Positions 21,286 through 33,052 of a stretch of DNA of 64,000 bases are shown piece by piece. The notes beneath the pieces were generated by a model. The model worked only from the letters and a program-made list of their open reading frames with translations, ran no database searches and was not told where the DNA came from. Every line of letters starts with the position of its first letter. Position 1 is the stretch's first letter. The position numbers were made by a program, and so were the translations under genes. Origin of the DNA: Episyrphus balteatus (taxonomy: Eukaryota; Arthropoda; Insecta; Diptera; Syrphidae). Location: NCBI RefSeq assembly GCF_945859705.1, contig NC_079134.1, forward strand, positions 36,222,576 through 36,286,575, written 5' to 3'.

Positions 21286-22789
21286 TAATACAGTAAAATA
21301 AGGAGAAAAAAGGGGTAAATCTCGGAATGAATGTTAGTAGAAATTTTTTTTGCTCAATATCTTCCTTTTGCCATTCTATAACATATCTCAAAAGTCTAGA
21401 AAAATCTCATGTCCGCTTGTCGCGATTTCAAGGTCAAATCGCGAAATGGAGATTTTCAAAACTAGCAAAAATAGGCTATGGTATTATATACACATATGAT
21501 ACATGATTTCAAGGTATTTTTTAATGATGATTCCAAAAAATCTAAAATCAAGACAATCTGACGTCTCTGGAAAAAGTTATACCTGTTTTTCATCTGTCAA
21601 CTCATATTATTATAACAGTTGCAAACTTACTGCCGAAAAACCCTTAAAAGTTATGATAGATGAACCAAATTTTGCATGAAGATTTTAGAATCCATCATTA
21701 TTAAAAATCAAAACAATCCATTACGAAAAATATATATACCTACGAAATAATGGTATTTTTTGATGGAGGGGCAAATTTTAGGATATGCACTAAAGAAGAT
21801 TCTTGTTCATCTTAGGAATAAGTGCTAATAGGCTAATTTTTTCATTTTAATCTTTGTTTGGATATTCTTTAACTACCCTCAAAAATCTAAAAAAATCTCA
21901 TGTCCGGAAGTCCCAATTTTCTTGGTTTGAAGATAAGTTGCAGATTTAAAAAAATTGAAAAACTACACTTCAGATATTTGTGTCAGATCAACATGAATAA
22001 GGTGCATTACTTTTCAGGGATGGTCAGGTTGACTTGTTTGTGAGTTTTGTTGGAATAAGTGTTAAAAAATACCTTTAAATCATGTCGCTTATGTTGGTAT
22101 ACATATAAAAATTTAAACTTTTCTTATTAATTTTTTAAAATCTGCACCTTATTTTCAAACCAAGAAAATTAGGACTTGCGGACATGAGATTTTTTTAGAT
22201 TTTTGAGGGTAGTTAAAGAATATCCAAACAAAGATTAAAATGAAAAAATTAGCCTATTAGCACTTTTTCCTAAGATGAACAAGAATCTTCTTTAGTGCAT
22301 ATCCCAAAATTTGCCGCTCCATCAAAAAATACCATTATTTCGTAGGTATATATATTTTTTGTAATGGATTGTTTTGATTTTTAATAATGATGGATTCTAA
22401 AATCTTCATGCAAAATTTGGTTCATCTATCATAACTTTTAAGGGTTTTTCGGCAGTAAGTTTGCAACTGTTATAATAATATGAGTTGACAGATGAAAAAC
22501 AGGTATAACTTTTTCCAGAGACGTCAGATTGTCTTGATTTTAGATTTTTTGGAATCATCATTAAAAAATACCTTGAAATCATGTATCATATGTGTATATA
22601 ATACCATAGCCTATTTTTGCTAGTTTTGAAAATCTCCATTTCGCGATTTGACCTTGAAATCGCGACAAGCGGACATGAGATTTTTCTAGACTTTTGAGAT
22701 ATGTTATAGAATGGCAAAAGGAAGATATTGAGCAAAAAAAATTTCTACTAACATTCATTCCGAGGTTAAACCCTTATTTGACTGGATTA
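21286..22789. mobile_element. Foldback element FB-A, copy 2 (complete arms)
   Basis: Arms about 21286-21958 and 22118-22789 are long inverted copies (about 670 bp) around a loop of about 160 bp. Left terminus TAATACAGTAAAATAAGG; right is the complement of TAATCCAGTCAAATAAGG. Relative to copy 1 these two end types are swapped while the loop keeps the same direction. Non-coding. Confidence 0.85.
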
Positions 22790-23110
22790 TACGATTTTTT
22801 TGTATAAAGAAGATAAACAAAACAAGTTGACTTCAACTTAAGATTTCTCAAAGTAGAAAAAAGATATTGAAAAGATTTAAACGGGCTTTAAAAGAAAACA
22901 TTTAGTTCTTTTAGAAACTGTCACAAATTTATTTAAAATAAATCACCACGTTCAAGAACATAACCCCAAAAACTGTTAAAAAACGACATTTCAGATTTTC
23001 TAACGGGAATATTTCAAAAACGTGATATGATAGAATTTTTCTGAGTTCGGATTCGAGATCAGCACACCAAAAACCTTACGAAAAGTATATTTTTGTTTAT
23101 ATATAAAAAA
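22790..23110. repeat. FB-D type arm fragment
   Basis: Matches 61490-61760 (TTCAACTTAAGATTTCTC, TTTAGTTCTTTTAGAAAC, then AACGTGATATGATAG or its equivalent). With 21160-21285 it flanks FB-A copy 2, suggesting FB-A inserted into this repeat. Confidence 0.55.
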
Positions 23111-23639
23111 AAAATTAATTTTGCTCACAAGTGGCTTCTTCAATAAATGATAATTTCATAAATTATACTAAAAAAAAAAGTAATAGGTTGTTTAATTTGT
23201 TAACTTGTAATTTTTTTTCTATTCCTGCCATAAAAACACAAAAAAAGATATTAAAACTCCAAAAACTTAGCTGCAAGTATTTATGATAAACTTTTGTATG
23301 GGCTCGACACACTGTGCGTGGTCTTGACTTAATTGCGACTGATCTTGAATTGCTACTTTTGAGTTGGACTAACATTGTTTTTTTGCAAGACCGTGCTACA
23401 TATATGAAATTTAATTTCATGTTCTATTTTGATAACAATTTAAGTAAAATAATCTTTTGGTTAATTTTCGGTCATTCGTATTAAGTGTGTATGTATTTAG
23501 ATTATGTTTAGTTGTTTCGAATGATAGATTTTTTTTTTTTGTTTTAAAGTGAAAACTTTTTTAGTATCGTAGTCATTTGAAACAAGATGAAAAAGCGACA
23601 GGAAAAATCAGTTGATTATAAATTTTTTGTTTTAATAGA

Positions 23640-24130
23640 TAGATGAATGAAATTTATATTGTAGATAGGTAATTAAATAAACTATAATTGTGCAAAATTT
23701 CAATCAATTTCATATTCAATATCCTGAGATAAGGGTGAAAAGAAGTTCTTTTCCTAAACACATTATATCTTTTGATCTAGAGCATATATTTTATTTGAGT
23801 TTCATACGCATGCTGATAAAATTACCTTCCATTTGATATATCACACATAACGGTAAGTGCTCAAGTGAAAAACTTGGAAAATACCTCAAAACACCTGTGG
23901 ACATCTGTTTCCGATGAGTAGCCACCAGTGTAGGAAATGCCGTAATCTCAGTTTGAAATTTCGACATGGTTGGCTTTAAAAAAATTTTACTTTTTTTGTA
24001 GGCATGGCAGAAATATGATTGATACGTCATATAAAAGGTGAAATAAGCATTCAGAAGATATAAGATTTATCACATTTTTTTAATGGTGTTAGAAGAGAAA
24101 AAAAAATTGATTTATTTGCTTTTTACCGAC
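23640..24130 (+). mobile_element. HelA-related fragment
   Basis: Aligns with the inner HelA region at about 11980-12430 (ATAGATGAATGAAATTTAT, GCCACCAGTGTAGG). Ends near TACCGACTTCCAAAAAGG and a long T-run. No coding potential; the frame at 23791-24030 reflects this repeat. Confidence 0.55.
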
Positions 24131-24179
24131 TTCCAAAAAGGAGGAGGTAATCAATTCGTCTGTATTTTTTTTTTTTTTT

Positions 24180-25822
24180 TATTATGTTAATTTTTTTATT
24201 TTAAAAGCTTACAAAAAAAATTATGCAATTTAAAAGCAAAGTATTTCTTCTTAAGAATAAAACCATTTTTAAAATTTTACAATGCGCAAAAAGTATAAAA
24301 ATAATTTATTGAAACAATCATTTTCATAAAAAAAAAAGAAAAAAAAACATGAATTTTTATCTTCTCACGTCATTAATTCCATTTTTTGTACAACCTGTAC
24401 AAACTTTAATATAATCTAAAAGCTTATTGTCTTAGCTCAAAATATTATATCGATCCGGTCTATGAGACATCTACAAAAAGAGCTAGAATTTTTTTAACTC
24501 GATCAATTTTCATTAAAAAAAAAGCAAAAAAAAAACTTTTATTTTTATGTTCTCACGCTATGGAATATATTTTTTTGTTTACCTATAAAAAATTTTATAC
24601 CAAGTGAAAGCTTGTTATTTCACCTTTCATATGACGTATCAATCTCATTTCAAAGATGCCTACGAGAGAAGTTACGGTACTTCCCACACTGGTGGCTGTT
24701 CGGGGGCAACAGTTCTCCACTGGTGTTTTGAGGTTTCTCGCAAGTTTCTTTATTTAACATTGTGTAGCTTGTAGTTAGTCTACCGTTATGTGTGATATAC
24801 CAAATGAAAGGTAATTGTTTCAGAATGCTCATAAAGGTTTAATAAAATTTCTATCTGCTCTTGGTCAAATTTATTTATAAACTGTTGAATTGTAAAATTT
24901 TATTTTACCGTTATCTCAAAATTGTGTTTGCGACAATGATTGAAACTTCGCACACATATAGTCGTAGTCATGGTCTATCATTATTCCATATATTTTATTC
25001 TATATCTATTAAAGAAAAAAAGATAATAATAAAAAACGATGAAAATCGGTTAAAAACGGTAAAAAAACGTGTTTTTTTAAAACTTGTTTTTTCCGTTATT
25101 CAGTCAAAACTCACTAAATGATTCCAAGTTTTTGCACATGTGTGCATAAGTGCATAAGGCCAAAACCTACATGTCATACCTATAAGTTTGAGATTTTTTG
25201 AACTCTCCAAAAAAAAGCTAAAAATCAAAAATTACCCAAAAATACCCCTAAAAAACAAGGTGTTTTTCAAAAATTCATATTTCGAAACGCAGAATGTTGG
25301 AAAAAAATCCGTATTAGACGCCTAATTTTTTTCCCTCATCTTTCACCTGGCATCTTTAGAATTGTCAAAAAAAATTTCCTTTACCCAAAATCATCATTTT
25401 GTCATAGCCCCAACACGTGTACAACGTGCAAACAAAACGTTATAGCTTAGTTTTAAATTTTCTTGTTTTTTTTCTTAAATGCAGTTATTCTTAAATTAAT
25501 TTCATCTATCTATAGCAAAAAAAATCAACTCTCTACGACTTCGCGTTTAGATTTTAGCCCAAATTTCATCATTCCGTTCTACCCCTGTTTACCCTATTAA
25601 ATGACGGAATTTTTAAAAATCCTTCTTTTGGATTAAGCTTTAGGTTATTATCTTTCAAATAAGCTATAAAAGATTTTTGTATCTCTAATAGTTTATTTTT
25701 AATTTTGAATTGAAATTTTTTGCCGCACTGCGAAAGTGCGAGAATGTAACGTTAGAAAATGGCGTCACTTTTTTGTGGTGGCTGCCATGGTTCATCGATT
25801 TATAAGACGTTATCACGTCAAA
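24180..25822 (-). mobile_element. HelA copy 3 (inverted, 3'-truncated)
   Basis: The minus strand starts at 25822 with TTGACGTGATAACGTC, then ATCGATGAACCATGGCAGCC, the same 5' end as 51293, and continues in register to about 24180. The 3' inverted repeat and hairpin are missing. Confidence 0.7.
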
Positions 25823-26130
25823 TATGAAGATTTCAACCTTTTCTAACAACGAAAAGAAGTTGAAACTATTTACTGCTTTACTTTGCAAATTTTCCAAATT
25901 ACGCAAAGTTCCATTTTTAGTAATTGGAACGCCCGCATAAAATTGCAAAGTGGGCAACTTTTAATTTTTTTGGTGAAACACTTTGCACTTTTACTTTGCA
26001 AAGTTTCAAAATACAAAGTGCAACGTTGTTGATGCAATAGGGCCCTGCATAAAAGTACGGTAGAACACTTCCGAATTTATAAAACATTCCTTTCCATAGA
26101 GTTTGTAAAATAAAAAAAAAAGATGCAATA
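25823..26130. other. 3' flank region between HelA and gene B
   Basis: Contains several diverged ACTTTGCAAA-type motifs in both orientations (25870-26030), perhaps a decayed inverted-repeat element, and GGGCCCT at 26041. No gene. Confidence 0.3.
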
Positions 26131-26148
26131 TTCATTCCAAATCATTAA

Positions 26149-26154
26149 TTTATT
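26149..26154 (-). terminator. Poly(A) signal of gene B
   Basis: AATAAA on the minus strand about 110 nt past the stop codon, in sequence resembling the gene A 3' flank. Confidence 0.6.
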
Positions 26155-26262
26155 ATTCGTTTTAAGGTAAATTTTTTAATACTCGTATATTTACAAAGAT
26201 TTGATAACAAGTTTCGATGAAAACATGAATGAGCTGAGAAGTGAAGCTTTTTCCATCACGAT

Positions 26263-26657
26263 CTATGAACATGAACACGAAGATTTTTCACTATCACCAA
26301 TGCGTACATCTATCGCTTTTGGTTCTTCTGCAGTAGTTGTTGGTGTGTTTTTAAGTTTTTTTATCAGCTCAAGAACTTCTACTTTAAAATCTAACATTTG
26401 ATTAACATCAAAATTGTCCAGTATCGGAAATAAGTCAATAAAAAATGAATTATGTTTGTTAAAGGGTCCAGTTTCAGACCAAAAATATTCCTTCAGCTTT
26501 ATCATACAAGGATCTATGGCCGATAACTTTGAAGTCAATTGTTCTTCATAGTTTTTTTCTGTGGGCTTCGCAGTTGATTTGGGGTGTTCAGATAATTGTT
26601 GTTCGTTAACACAAGTTTCCACAGTTTTAACTTCATTTTCAGACATCTTTTGGTCTT
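26263..26657 (-). CDS. Gene B exon 4 (BESS-like tail)
   Basis: Gene A splices at TTCTGTTTCAG; here the aligned AG is AT, so that site is lost. The next AG (AACATAG) restores a GT-AG intron and leaves the same frame, giving KDQKMSENEVKT. The stop also differs: gene A ends SEESS-TGA, whereas gene B reads on for CSCS before TAG. Confidence 0.75.
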
Positions 26658-27503
26658 CTATGTTGGATGAAATAGAATACACACATTATTAGATTTATAT
26701 GGAATTATTATTTATGTATAAAATATCAAAGGAATCAGAATACACTGCCGTGCGATGTGAATGTCAATAATTAAAATAAAATATACTCACTCATTTCTTC
26801 CAACGTGCAATCGTAGTACCATTTAGCAGAAGATTCAGCCCAAGAACTAAAGCTAAAAAAACGAATGTTCAAAGGATTTGAATCTTTATATGATATGAAG
26901 AATTCCAAAAAACCGGGAATATGAACAATTAAGTGGCCACCTGAAATTAAAAAAAAAAAAATCAGATAAAGTATAATTCAGACTTATTTATACCCTGGGG
27001 AACTATCCTTACCATTTGTTTGAATTATTTCAATTGGCATTGGATCAAAAGTTGATAAGAGATTGGGGGTCGTTAAAAGAACTATTTGTTTATCTACTCC
27101 TTTACCTTTTTCATACATCGAGGAGCGAGAATTGTCATTACCACCAAAATCTAGAAAATACCAACATATCAATTTGAATTAAAAAAACAAACACTAACAT
27201 CGATATTTTACTGATTTCATAAAAACGTTCCGAATTTGTATGGTTTTCAAATTCCGTAAGCAATATGAATGCATCTCTCGGAGCCATTACGAAGAATTTC
27301 AAATGTAATTTTTGGTTATCTTCAAGCTTAGAACTATTCATAGAGTTAATTTGGAAGAAATTCTTGTATTTGTAGTCTTCAGATATGATCGCGTACTCTT
27401 TACAATTGTCCAAATGTGATAAACTTATATTAAATTTATTCGCATCAATATCACCAAATCGTAATAAAATAGCAAATAATGTTATGATTTGATATGTATT
27501 CAT
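26263..27503 (-). CDS. Gene B: secreted FAMeT-like domain protein with one BESS-like motif, 324 aa
   Basis: Four exons: 27503-27212, 27150-27013, 26940-26791 and 26657-26263 (stop TAG). All introns are GT-AG, phase 1 and at the same positions as in gene A; the frame is open for 324 codons. MNTYQIITLFAILL opens a signal peptide ending near DIDA. The FAMeT-like domain follows (KFFVMAPRDAFILL, RFYEI, HLIVHIPGFLEFF, then LNIRFFSFSSWAESSAKWYYDC), framed by Cys in NCKEYA and YDC. Introns are short (61-133 nt). The tail has one ENEVKTVET lead, a longer linker than gene A, a BESS-like helix (DLFPILDNFDV, MLDFKVEVLELIKKL) and AIDVRIGDSEKSS. Likely secreted; role unknown. Confidence 0.8.
26791..26940 (-). 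CDS. Gene B exon 3
   Basis: Acceptor AATTTCAG, donor A|GTGAGTATAT. Encodes the second half of the FAMeT-like domain ending KWYYDCTLEEM. Confidence 0.8.
27013..27150 (-). CDS. Gene B exon 2
   Basis: Acceptor TTTTCTAG, donor G|GTAAGG. Encodes DNSRSSMYEKGKGVDKQ and TPNLLSTFDPMPIEIIQT. Confidence 0.8.
27212..27503 (-). CDS. Gene B exon 1
   Basis: Signal peptide, sequon NIS aligned with NKS of gene A, and the first half of the FAMeT-like domain. Donor A|GTAAAAT after codon position 1. Confidence 0.8.
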
Positions 27504-27654
27504 TATTTCTGAATGTTCTCTTAGCTAGACTTTTGTTTATGATCTTGAAATGACTGCGGCTTGAACTTGACTGAGATCTTAATTTACTTTAATGCAAAAA
27601 ATTTTGCGCTGCAGATATAAAATTTTAGTTCGCTTTGGTTTGATAAGAAAAATA

Positions 27655-27990
27655 TTTTTTGCTAATATCAAAATTCTGCGGTTGGCCTTCCTGTTGGAAA
27701 TTGGATTTATACATATATCACACAACCGCAGAAAGTTTGACGAAATTAATATTTTTTTGTTTTATGCCCAACAATTCATTTTAATTTGTGTCCTGTTTTA
27801 ACATAGAGAAAGAAAAAACCCGATTCTTATTCCGTCATCTGTGAAGAATTTTATCAAAGGCTGACAAAGTAAAACATGCTCAACTCTTAATAAAAAAAAA
27901 AAGCGGCTAACCAAATTCCAGCAAGATTAACTTTTCGAGGCCAACCAATAGCCACAGGTGACTAACCAGCGAATGGCACCAACTACATAT
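27655..27990. repeat. Gene B upstream region, duplicated at 9010-9390
   Basis: Lies 150-490 bp upstream of the gene B start codon and is the sister copy of 9010-9390. It probably includes promoter sequence, but no core element was assigned with confidence. Confidence 0.55.
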
Positions 27991-28009
27991 TCAGATAGTA
28001 AAATTGAGC

Positions 28010-30230
28010 TCTTCAACAGAATTTAGATCTGTTATTGATTAGGTACACATACTTTTCGAATCCGAAGTCAAAATTTCACTAACACGTCACGTTTTTGAAA
28101 TACTTGAACGCGTTTTTTGGGTACATTTGATGTCAAATTACACCACTGTAAAATATTTTTTTGCAAATCTTCTTATGCAATTTCAAAACGGAATATTTTA
28201 TTATCCTAATTATATTTTACATTTTTTCAAAATTAATTTTTTGACGTGATAACGTCTTATAAATTACCACAAAAAATTGACGCCATTTTCTCCCGTTCCA
28301 CTCTCGCACTTTCGCAGTGCGCTCAAAAATTTCAATTCAAAATTTAAAATAAACTATTAGTGATACAAAAATCTTCTATAGCTTATTTGAAAGATAATAA
28401 CCTTAAGCTTAATCCAAATGAAGGATTTTTAAAAATTCCGTCATTTAATAGGGTAAACAGGGGTAAAACAGAAAGATGAAATTTCAGGTAAACGCTAAAC
28501 GCGAAGTTGTAGAGAATTGATTTTTTTTGCTTTAGATAGACGTTTTGTTTGAACCTTGTTCACGTGTTGGGGCTATGACAAAATAATGATTTTTGGTAGG
28601 GAAATTTTTTTTTACAATTCTAAAGGTGCCAGGTGAAAGATGAGGGAAAAAAAATTAGACGTCTAATACGGATTTTTTTCCAACACTCTGCGTTTCGAAA
28701 TATGAATTTTTGAAAAACTCCTTGTTTCTTAGGGGTATTTTTGGGTAATTTTTGATTTTTACCTTTTTTTTTGGAGCGTTCAAATAATCTTAAACTTATG
28801 ACATTTAGGTTTTGGCCTTATGCATACATTTGCAAAAAATTGGAATCGTTTAAAGAGTTTTGACTGAATAACGGAAGAAACAATTTTTTAAAAAACACAT
28901 TTTTCCACCGTTTTTAACCGATTTTCATCGTTTTTTATTTTTATCTTTTTTCTTTAATAGATAGAGGAATAAAGTAATGATAGACCATGACCACGACTAA
29001 ATGTGTGCGAAGTTTCAACCATTTTCGTAAACACAATTTTGAGATAACGGTAAAATAAAATTTTAGAATTCAACAGTTTATAACTTTTGACCAAGAGCAG
29101 ATAGAAATTTTATTAAACTTTTATGATCATCCTTATACAATTACCTTTCATTTGGTATATCACACTTAACGGTAGACTAACTACAAGCTACACAATGTTA
29201 AATCAAGAAACTTGCGAAAAACCTCAAAACACCAGTGTAGATCTGTTGCCCCCCGAACAGCCACCAGTGTGGGAAGTACCGTAATCTCAGTCTGGAAATT
29301 CGACATGGTTGACTTTAAAAAATTCTAACTTCATATGTAGGCATCTTTAAAATGAGATTGATACGTCATATGAAAGGTGAAATAATAAGCTTTCACTTGG
29401 TATAAAATTTTTTATAGGTAAACAAAAAAAAAAATATATTCCATAGCGTGAGAACATAAAAATAAATGTTTTTTTTTTTTGCTTTTTTTAATGAAATTTG
29501 ATTAAGTTCAAAAATTCTAGCTCTTTTTGTAGATGTCTGATAGACCTGACCGATATATATATTTTGAGCTAAGACAATAAGCTTTCAAATAGTATTATAG
29601 GTTGTTAGGGAACAAAATGGAATTAATGACATGAGAAGATAAAAATTCATGTTTTTTTCCTTTTTTTGATGAAAATGATTGTTTTCAATAAATTATTTTA
29701 ATACTTTTTGCGCATTGTAAAAATTTAAAAATGGTTTAATTCCTAAGAAGAAATACTTGGCTTTGAAATTGCATAATTTTTTTTGTAAGCTTTTAAAATA
29801 AAAAAATTAATAGGTATAATGAGCTTTTTCATGTAAATTATGATTGTTTGAAATAAGTAAACGCTTCAATTGACTCATTTTAAACAAAAGCACACAAAGT
29901 GTTTTCTGACGACGTTATCACGTAAAATCATCGTCCGTAAACCGGCTTTACAAACAACCTCTTTTTTTTCTCAAAGATATTGCAAAAAGAAATTTATGAT
30001 ATCTCAAAACCTTAGTACATATCATAATGAATGGTTTGTTTGATCCAAATTGCTACTTCTGATTTGGATTTTAAAAAGCAACATTTTAAGGAAAAATGTA
30101 TTTTTTCAATTAAACATCAAAAAGAACTTCATTGAAAATTAGTTTTTTAGATATGAGAAGGTATAGCTCAAAAACCAGACGTGATAGAACAAAACTGTAA
30201 ACAGTTTTGAATTTAGCACACTAAAGTCAA
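28010..30230 (+). mobile_element. hAT-1-related sequence split by HelA
   Basis: The parts 28050-28240 and 29962-30230 match 56080-56400 of hAT-1c and 60220-60660 (AATCCGAAGTCAAAATTTCAC, CTTATGCAATTTCAAAA, CTCAAAGATATTG, AGACGTGATAG). No terminal CAGTGGCG ends were found here, so it is a fragment. Confidence 0.5.
28241..29961 (+). mobile_element. HelA copy 1, full-length Helentron-like
   Basis: 5' end TTGACGTGATAACGTC; near the 3' end the complement GACGTTATCACGTAAA, then CGTCCGTAAACCGGC-TTTAC (hairpin) and a terminal CCTC, inserted in a T-run. The homologous unoccupied site is visible in hAT-1c near 56185-56210. A second small hairpin CGCACTTTCGCAGTGCG lies near the 5' end. About 1.7 kb, no Rep/helicase frame. 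Confidence 0.75.
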
Positions 30231-30777
30231 TTAAAATCACCTTACAAAGTTCTTGCTCCCGACTTTTTTTTTTATTTTTGCAGACAAGTGTTATCGAATT
30301 TAGCTTTTATTACAATTTCGTCAGAAGTGAACAATGAAAGTTAACAATTCAATAAATCGAAGAAGAAAAGAAAACAGTTTTGAATTCTGAAATTCCTCAG
30401 TGTTCACTCAGAAAAAAAAATCAAACTGATCTACTTTTGGCAACTGATGTCAAAGAATCAGACGGCGGATTTAAAAGTTGAAGGTTGGGCTACTTTTTCC
30501 TTCGCATCCGTCATGCTACACTCAAAATATACGCGATCGGAGACCTATAACGTTTTGTAGAGATAGTTGCACTGATTACGAAATGTTATTTAAAAACTCC
30601 GAAATATCCCTAAAATCTGGAGTTAAGGGAAAAAACGGTTTTTTGGACCTTCCCTTTACCCATTGAAAAAAATCTAGCTTCGTCAAATTTGTACCCATTT
30701 TAGATTTCTTAACAGTTTTGTATAAAAGGCATTTAGAACTTTTCAACAATGTATGTATAAACATGTGGTTCGGTTAA

Positions 30778-31054
30778 CCCTCTGTAGGTACACCTCTTTT
30801 TTGCGAATTTTGTTTATACTTTTTAATGGCGCTAGAACTTTTTTCGGTCTCACTATTTTATGGAGAATCATATATGAAATTGATGTAGAATTTTCCGAGG
30901 AATTCGAATACTGTATTCAAAATTCAAAAAAAAAAAACTATTTTCACCCTTATAAAGACACTTTTCTGTGACTATAAAGACTTATAAAGACACTTTTCTG
31001 TGACTACTTTTCATTTTTGGCCTTCCAAATTCGCACCCATGTGCCGACAGAGGG
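30778..31054. mobile_element. piggyBac-like MITE, 277 bp
   Basis: Ends CCCTCTGTAGGTACA and complement of CCCTCTGTCGGCACA, flanked on both sides by TTAA (30774-30777, 31055-31058). The intact FB-B arm has only one TTAA-containing site here (CGGTTAAACC). TTAA duplication and CCCT ends define piggyBac-type elements. It contains a short internal tandem duplication (CACTTTTCTGTGACT twice). Confidence 0.9.
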
Positions 31055-31758
31055 TTAAACTATCTAGAATTTATAAGATGACAAAGTTCAAAAGTTCCAT
31101 GTTTTCGTTCGTCTTAATATTCCCAAAAGTTTAAAACTTATATAATCTCTTCGAAGAACACTCATTTCATATATTTTATATCGATGTATGATCAGTGCCG
31201 GTTTAAGCACTACCGGCGCCCCTGGGCAAGATTGCAAGTGGCGCCTCTAAAAAAAAATTCATCTAAAAACAATTTTTTAAAATCACGAAAAAAAGCAATA
31301 GCAGATTATTGGTTACCTCTCATATACTTGTTAATGCATTTATTAAAAATGTGCAGTGTATTAACTTAAAAAGGTTAACTTAAAAAAAAAATTAATTATT
31401 CATGTCATTTAGGCTCAATTGACAAGACTACCTTTATCTCTGACTTTTTTGTTTAAACACATTTAAATATTAGGTACAGTTGGTCTTATTTGAACAATAT
31501 TTTTTCAAAAACTTTTTCAACTAGGTACATAAATGTCGTTTTCGATTGGAATCACTCAATGATTCACTCATTCTGAAATCCAATAAAAAACTTTGAATCG
31601 CTTCCACCCAATTCTAAAATTTAATATCTGTATTGGTGAAAAATCAAATATTGTGTTTTGTTTTTTCACTAGGAGAATAAAAAACTTGCAGCACGCTTCT
31701 TAATGATTCCAGGCGCTTCCGGACGGCCAATCGAAAACAACATACCTTTATAAGTATA

Positions 31759-31990
31759 AGGTTTGTTCGTTGTGAGCTCTAGGGCACTCTGGGTCGCTCC
31801 GAATTCGTTGTCAAGCGTTTTTTGTAGCTCCTTTTTCAACCAGAGCTATTTCCTCTGTGTTCGATGTTCGCTGATGAAACTAAAGCTCTTAGGTGTTCGA
31901 TGTAAAATGAAAACCAGAGAAACTCTGATTTTTTCACAGTTAATTGAAATGACTTAGAGTGCCCTGGAGGGGGGAACAACGAACAGACCT
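31759..31990. mobile_element. 232-bp MITE with AGGTTTGTTCGTTG ends
   Basis: The left end AGGTTTGTTCGTTGTGAG and right complement AGGTCTGTTCGTTGTTCC are inverted copies; subterminal AGGGCACTCT also repeats inverted. The target duplication is uncertain. Confidence 0.6.
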
Positions 31991-32040
31991 ATTTTTTTAT
32001 TCTCACACACAAACGTAGTTTTTATGAGAAATGGAGAAGC

Positions 32041-32180
32041 TGTGAATTTTGGCATTTCTGGATTTTGGGTTTTCGGGATTTTGGGATTGTGGGTTTTCGG
32101 GATTTTGTGTTTTTGGGTTTTCGGAATTTAGGGTTTTCTGGATTTTGGGCTTTCTGGATTTTTAATTTCGGGATTCTGTC
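32041..32180. repeat. Degenerate GGATTTTGGGTTTTC repeat
   Basis: About eight imperfect copies of a 16-18 bp unit within hAT-2. No coding meaning seen. Confidence 0.8.
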
Positions 32181-32473
32181 CGTCTCCCTTCTCTTTCCTT
32201 ATTCATTACTATAGGGGCACCTTTGTAAAAATTAAATTGGTAGGAGGAATATTAGGATTGCTTTAGTCTTTCAAAAGAAATTGGGGCGCCTTGTTCTTCA
32301 AAGATTAACGAAGATTTTGGACACCATTGTCCTTCCGGAAGCCAAATAAATTAACCCAAAATTGGGGGGCGCCTTCATTCTTCAAAAAGTTTAGGACAAA
32401 CAATACGAGCGCCGCGCCGTTGAAAATGTAAAATAGAAACAAATTGGGGAACCTTTGTGAATGTAAAAAAAAT

Positions 32474-33052
32474 AAAATGCACGACTGGGGTCGCACGTAC
32501 TTGCTCTTGCAGCTCAAAGCACTTTTATGTTAGTCTACTTGTAGATTTTAAAAGCTGGATCTATATTTAAAAAAAAATTGATATTGGGGAAGAGCCGACA
32601 TTTAGGGCAAAATTATGTTAAATGAAAAAAAAAATTTTTTGTTATTTGACTTTTTTGAGAAAAAATAAAAATGCAGTTTTATTGCCACTGCTTTAAATAT
32701 TACGTATACAAAGTTTAATCAAAATCGTTAGAGTCGTTTTCGAGAAATTCGTAATATCGTATTTTTTGTATGGGAGGTATACGTTCTAAACGAGATATAA
32801 AAAAACAAAAAAAAACCAACTTTCAGAATTCCATAAAAATCATCTGTACCAAATTTGAAGAAAATCCATCCACCCGTTTAGGCTGTGGAAATGTGTACAG
32901 ATGGACGCACAACCGCACAGACGCACAGACGTACAGACGCACGGACGGAATTGCGAGACCCACTTTTTTGGAATTCTCCATCATCGTAATGTTGGTTTTG
33001 ATTAAAACCTCAATTTTTTTTTGACACGAAACCAATACTTGCCCTATAGAGC
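32474..33052 (-). mobile_element. DINE-like element E, copy 4 (inside hAT-2)
   Basis: The minus strand begins with the hairpin CTTGC...GCAAG (33052-33035), passes a CACAGACG-type microsatellite and ends GTACGTGCGACCCCAGTCGTGC at 32474. This is the cleanest copy for defining both ends. Confidence 0.7.

Noticed and set aside
23791..24832. Recurring 60-80 codon minus-strand frames in HelA copies
   Set aside because: The repeated block is conserved as DNA but its frames differ between copies, so coding is unlikely.
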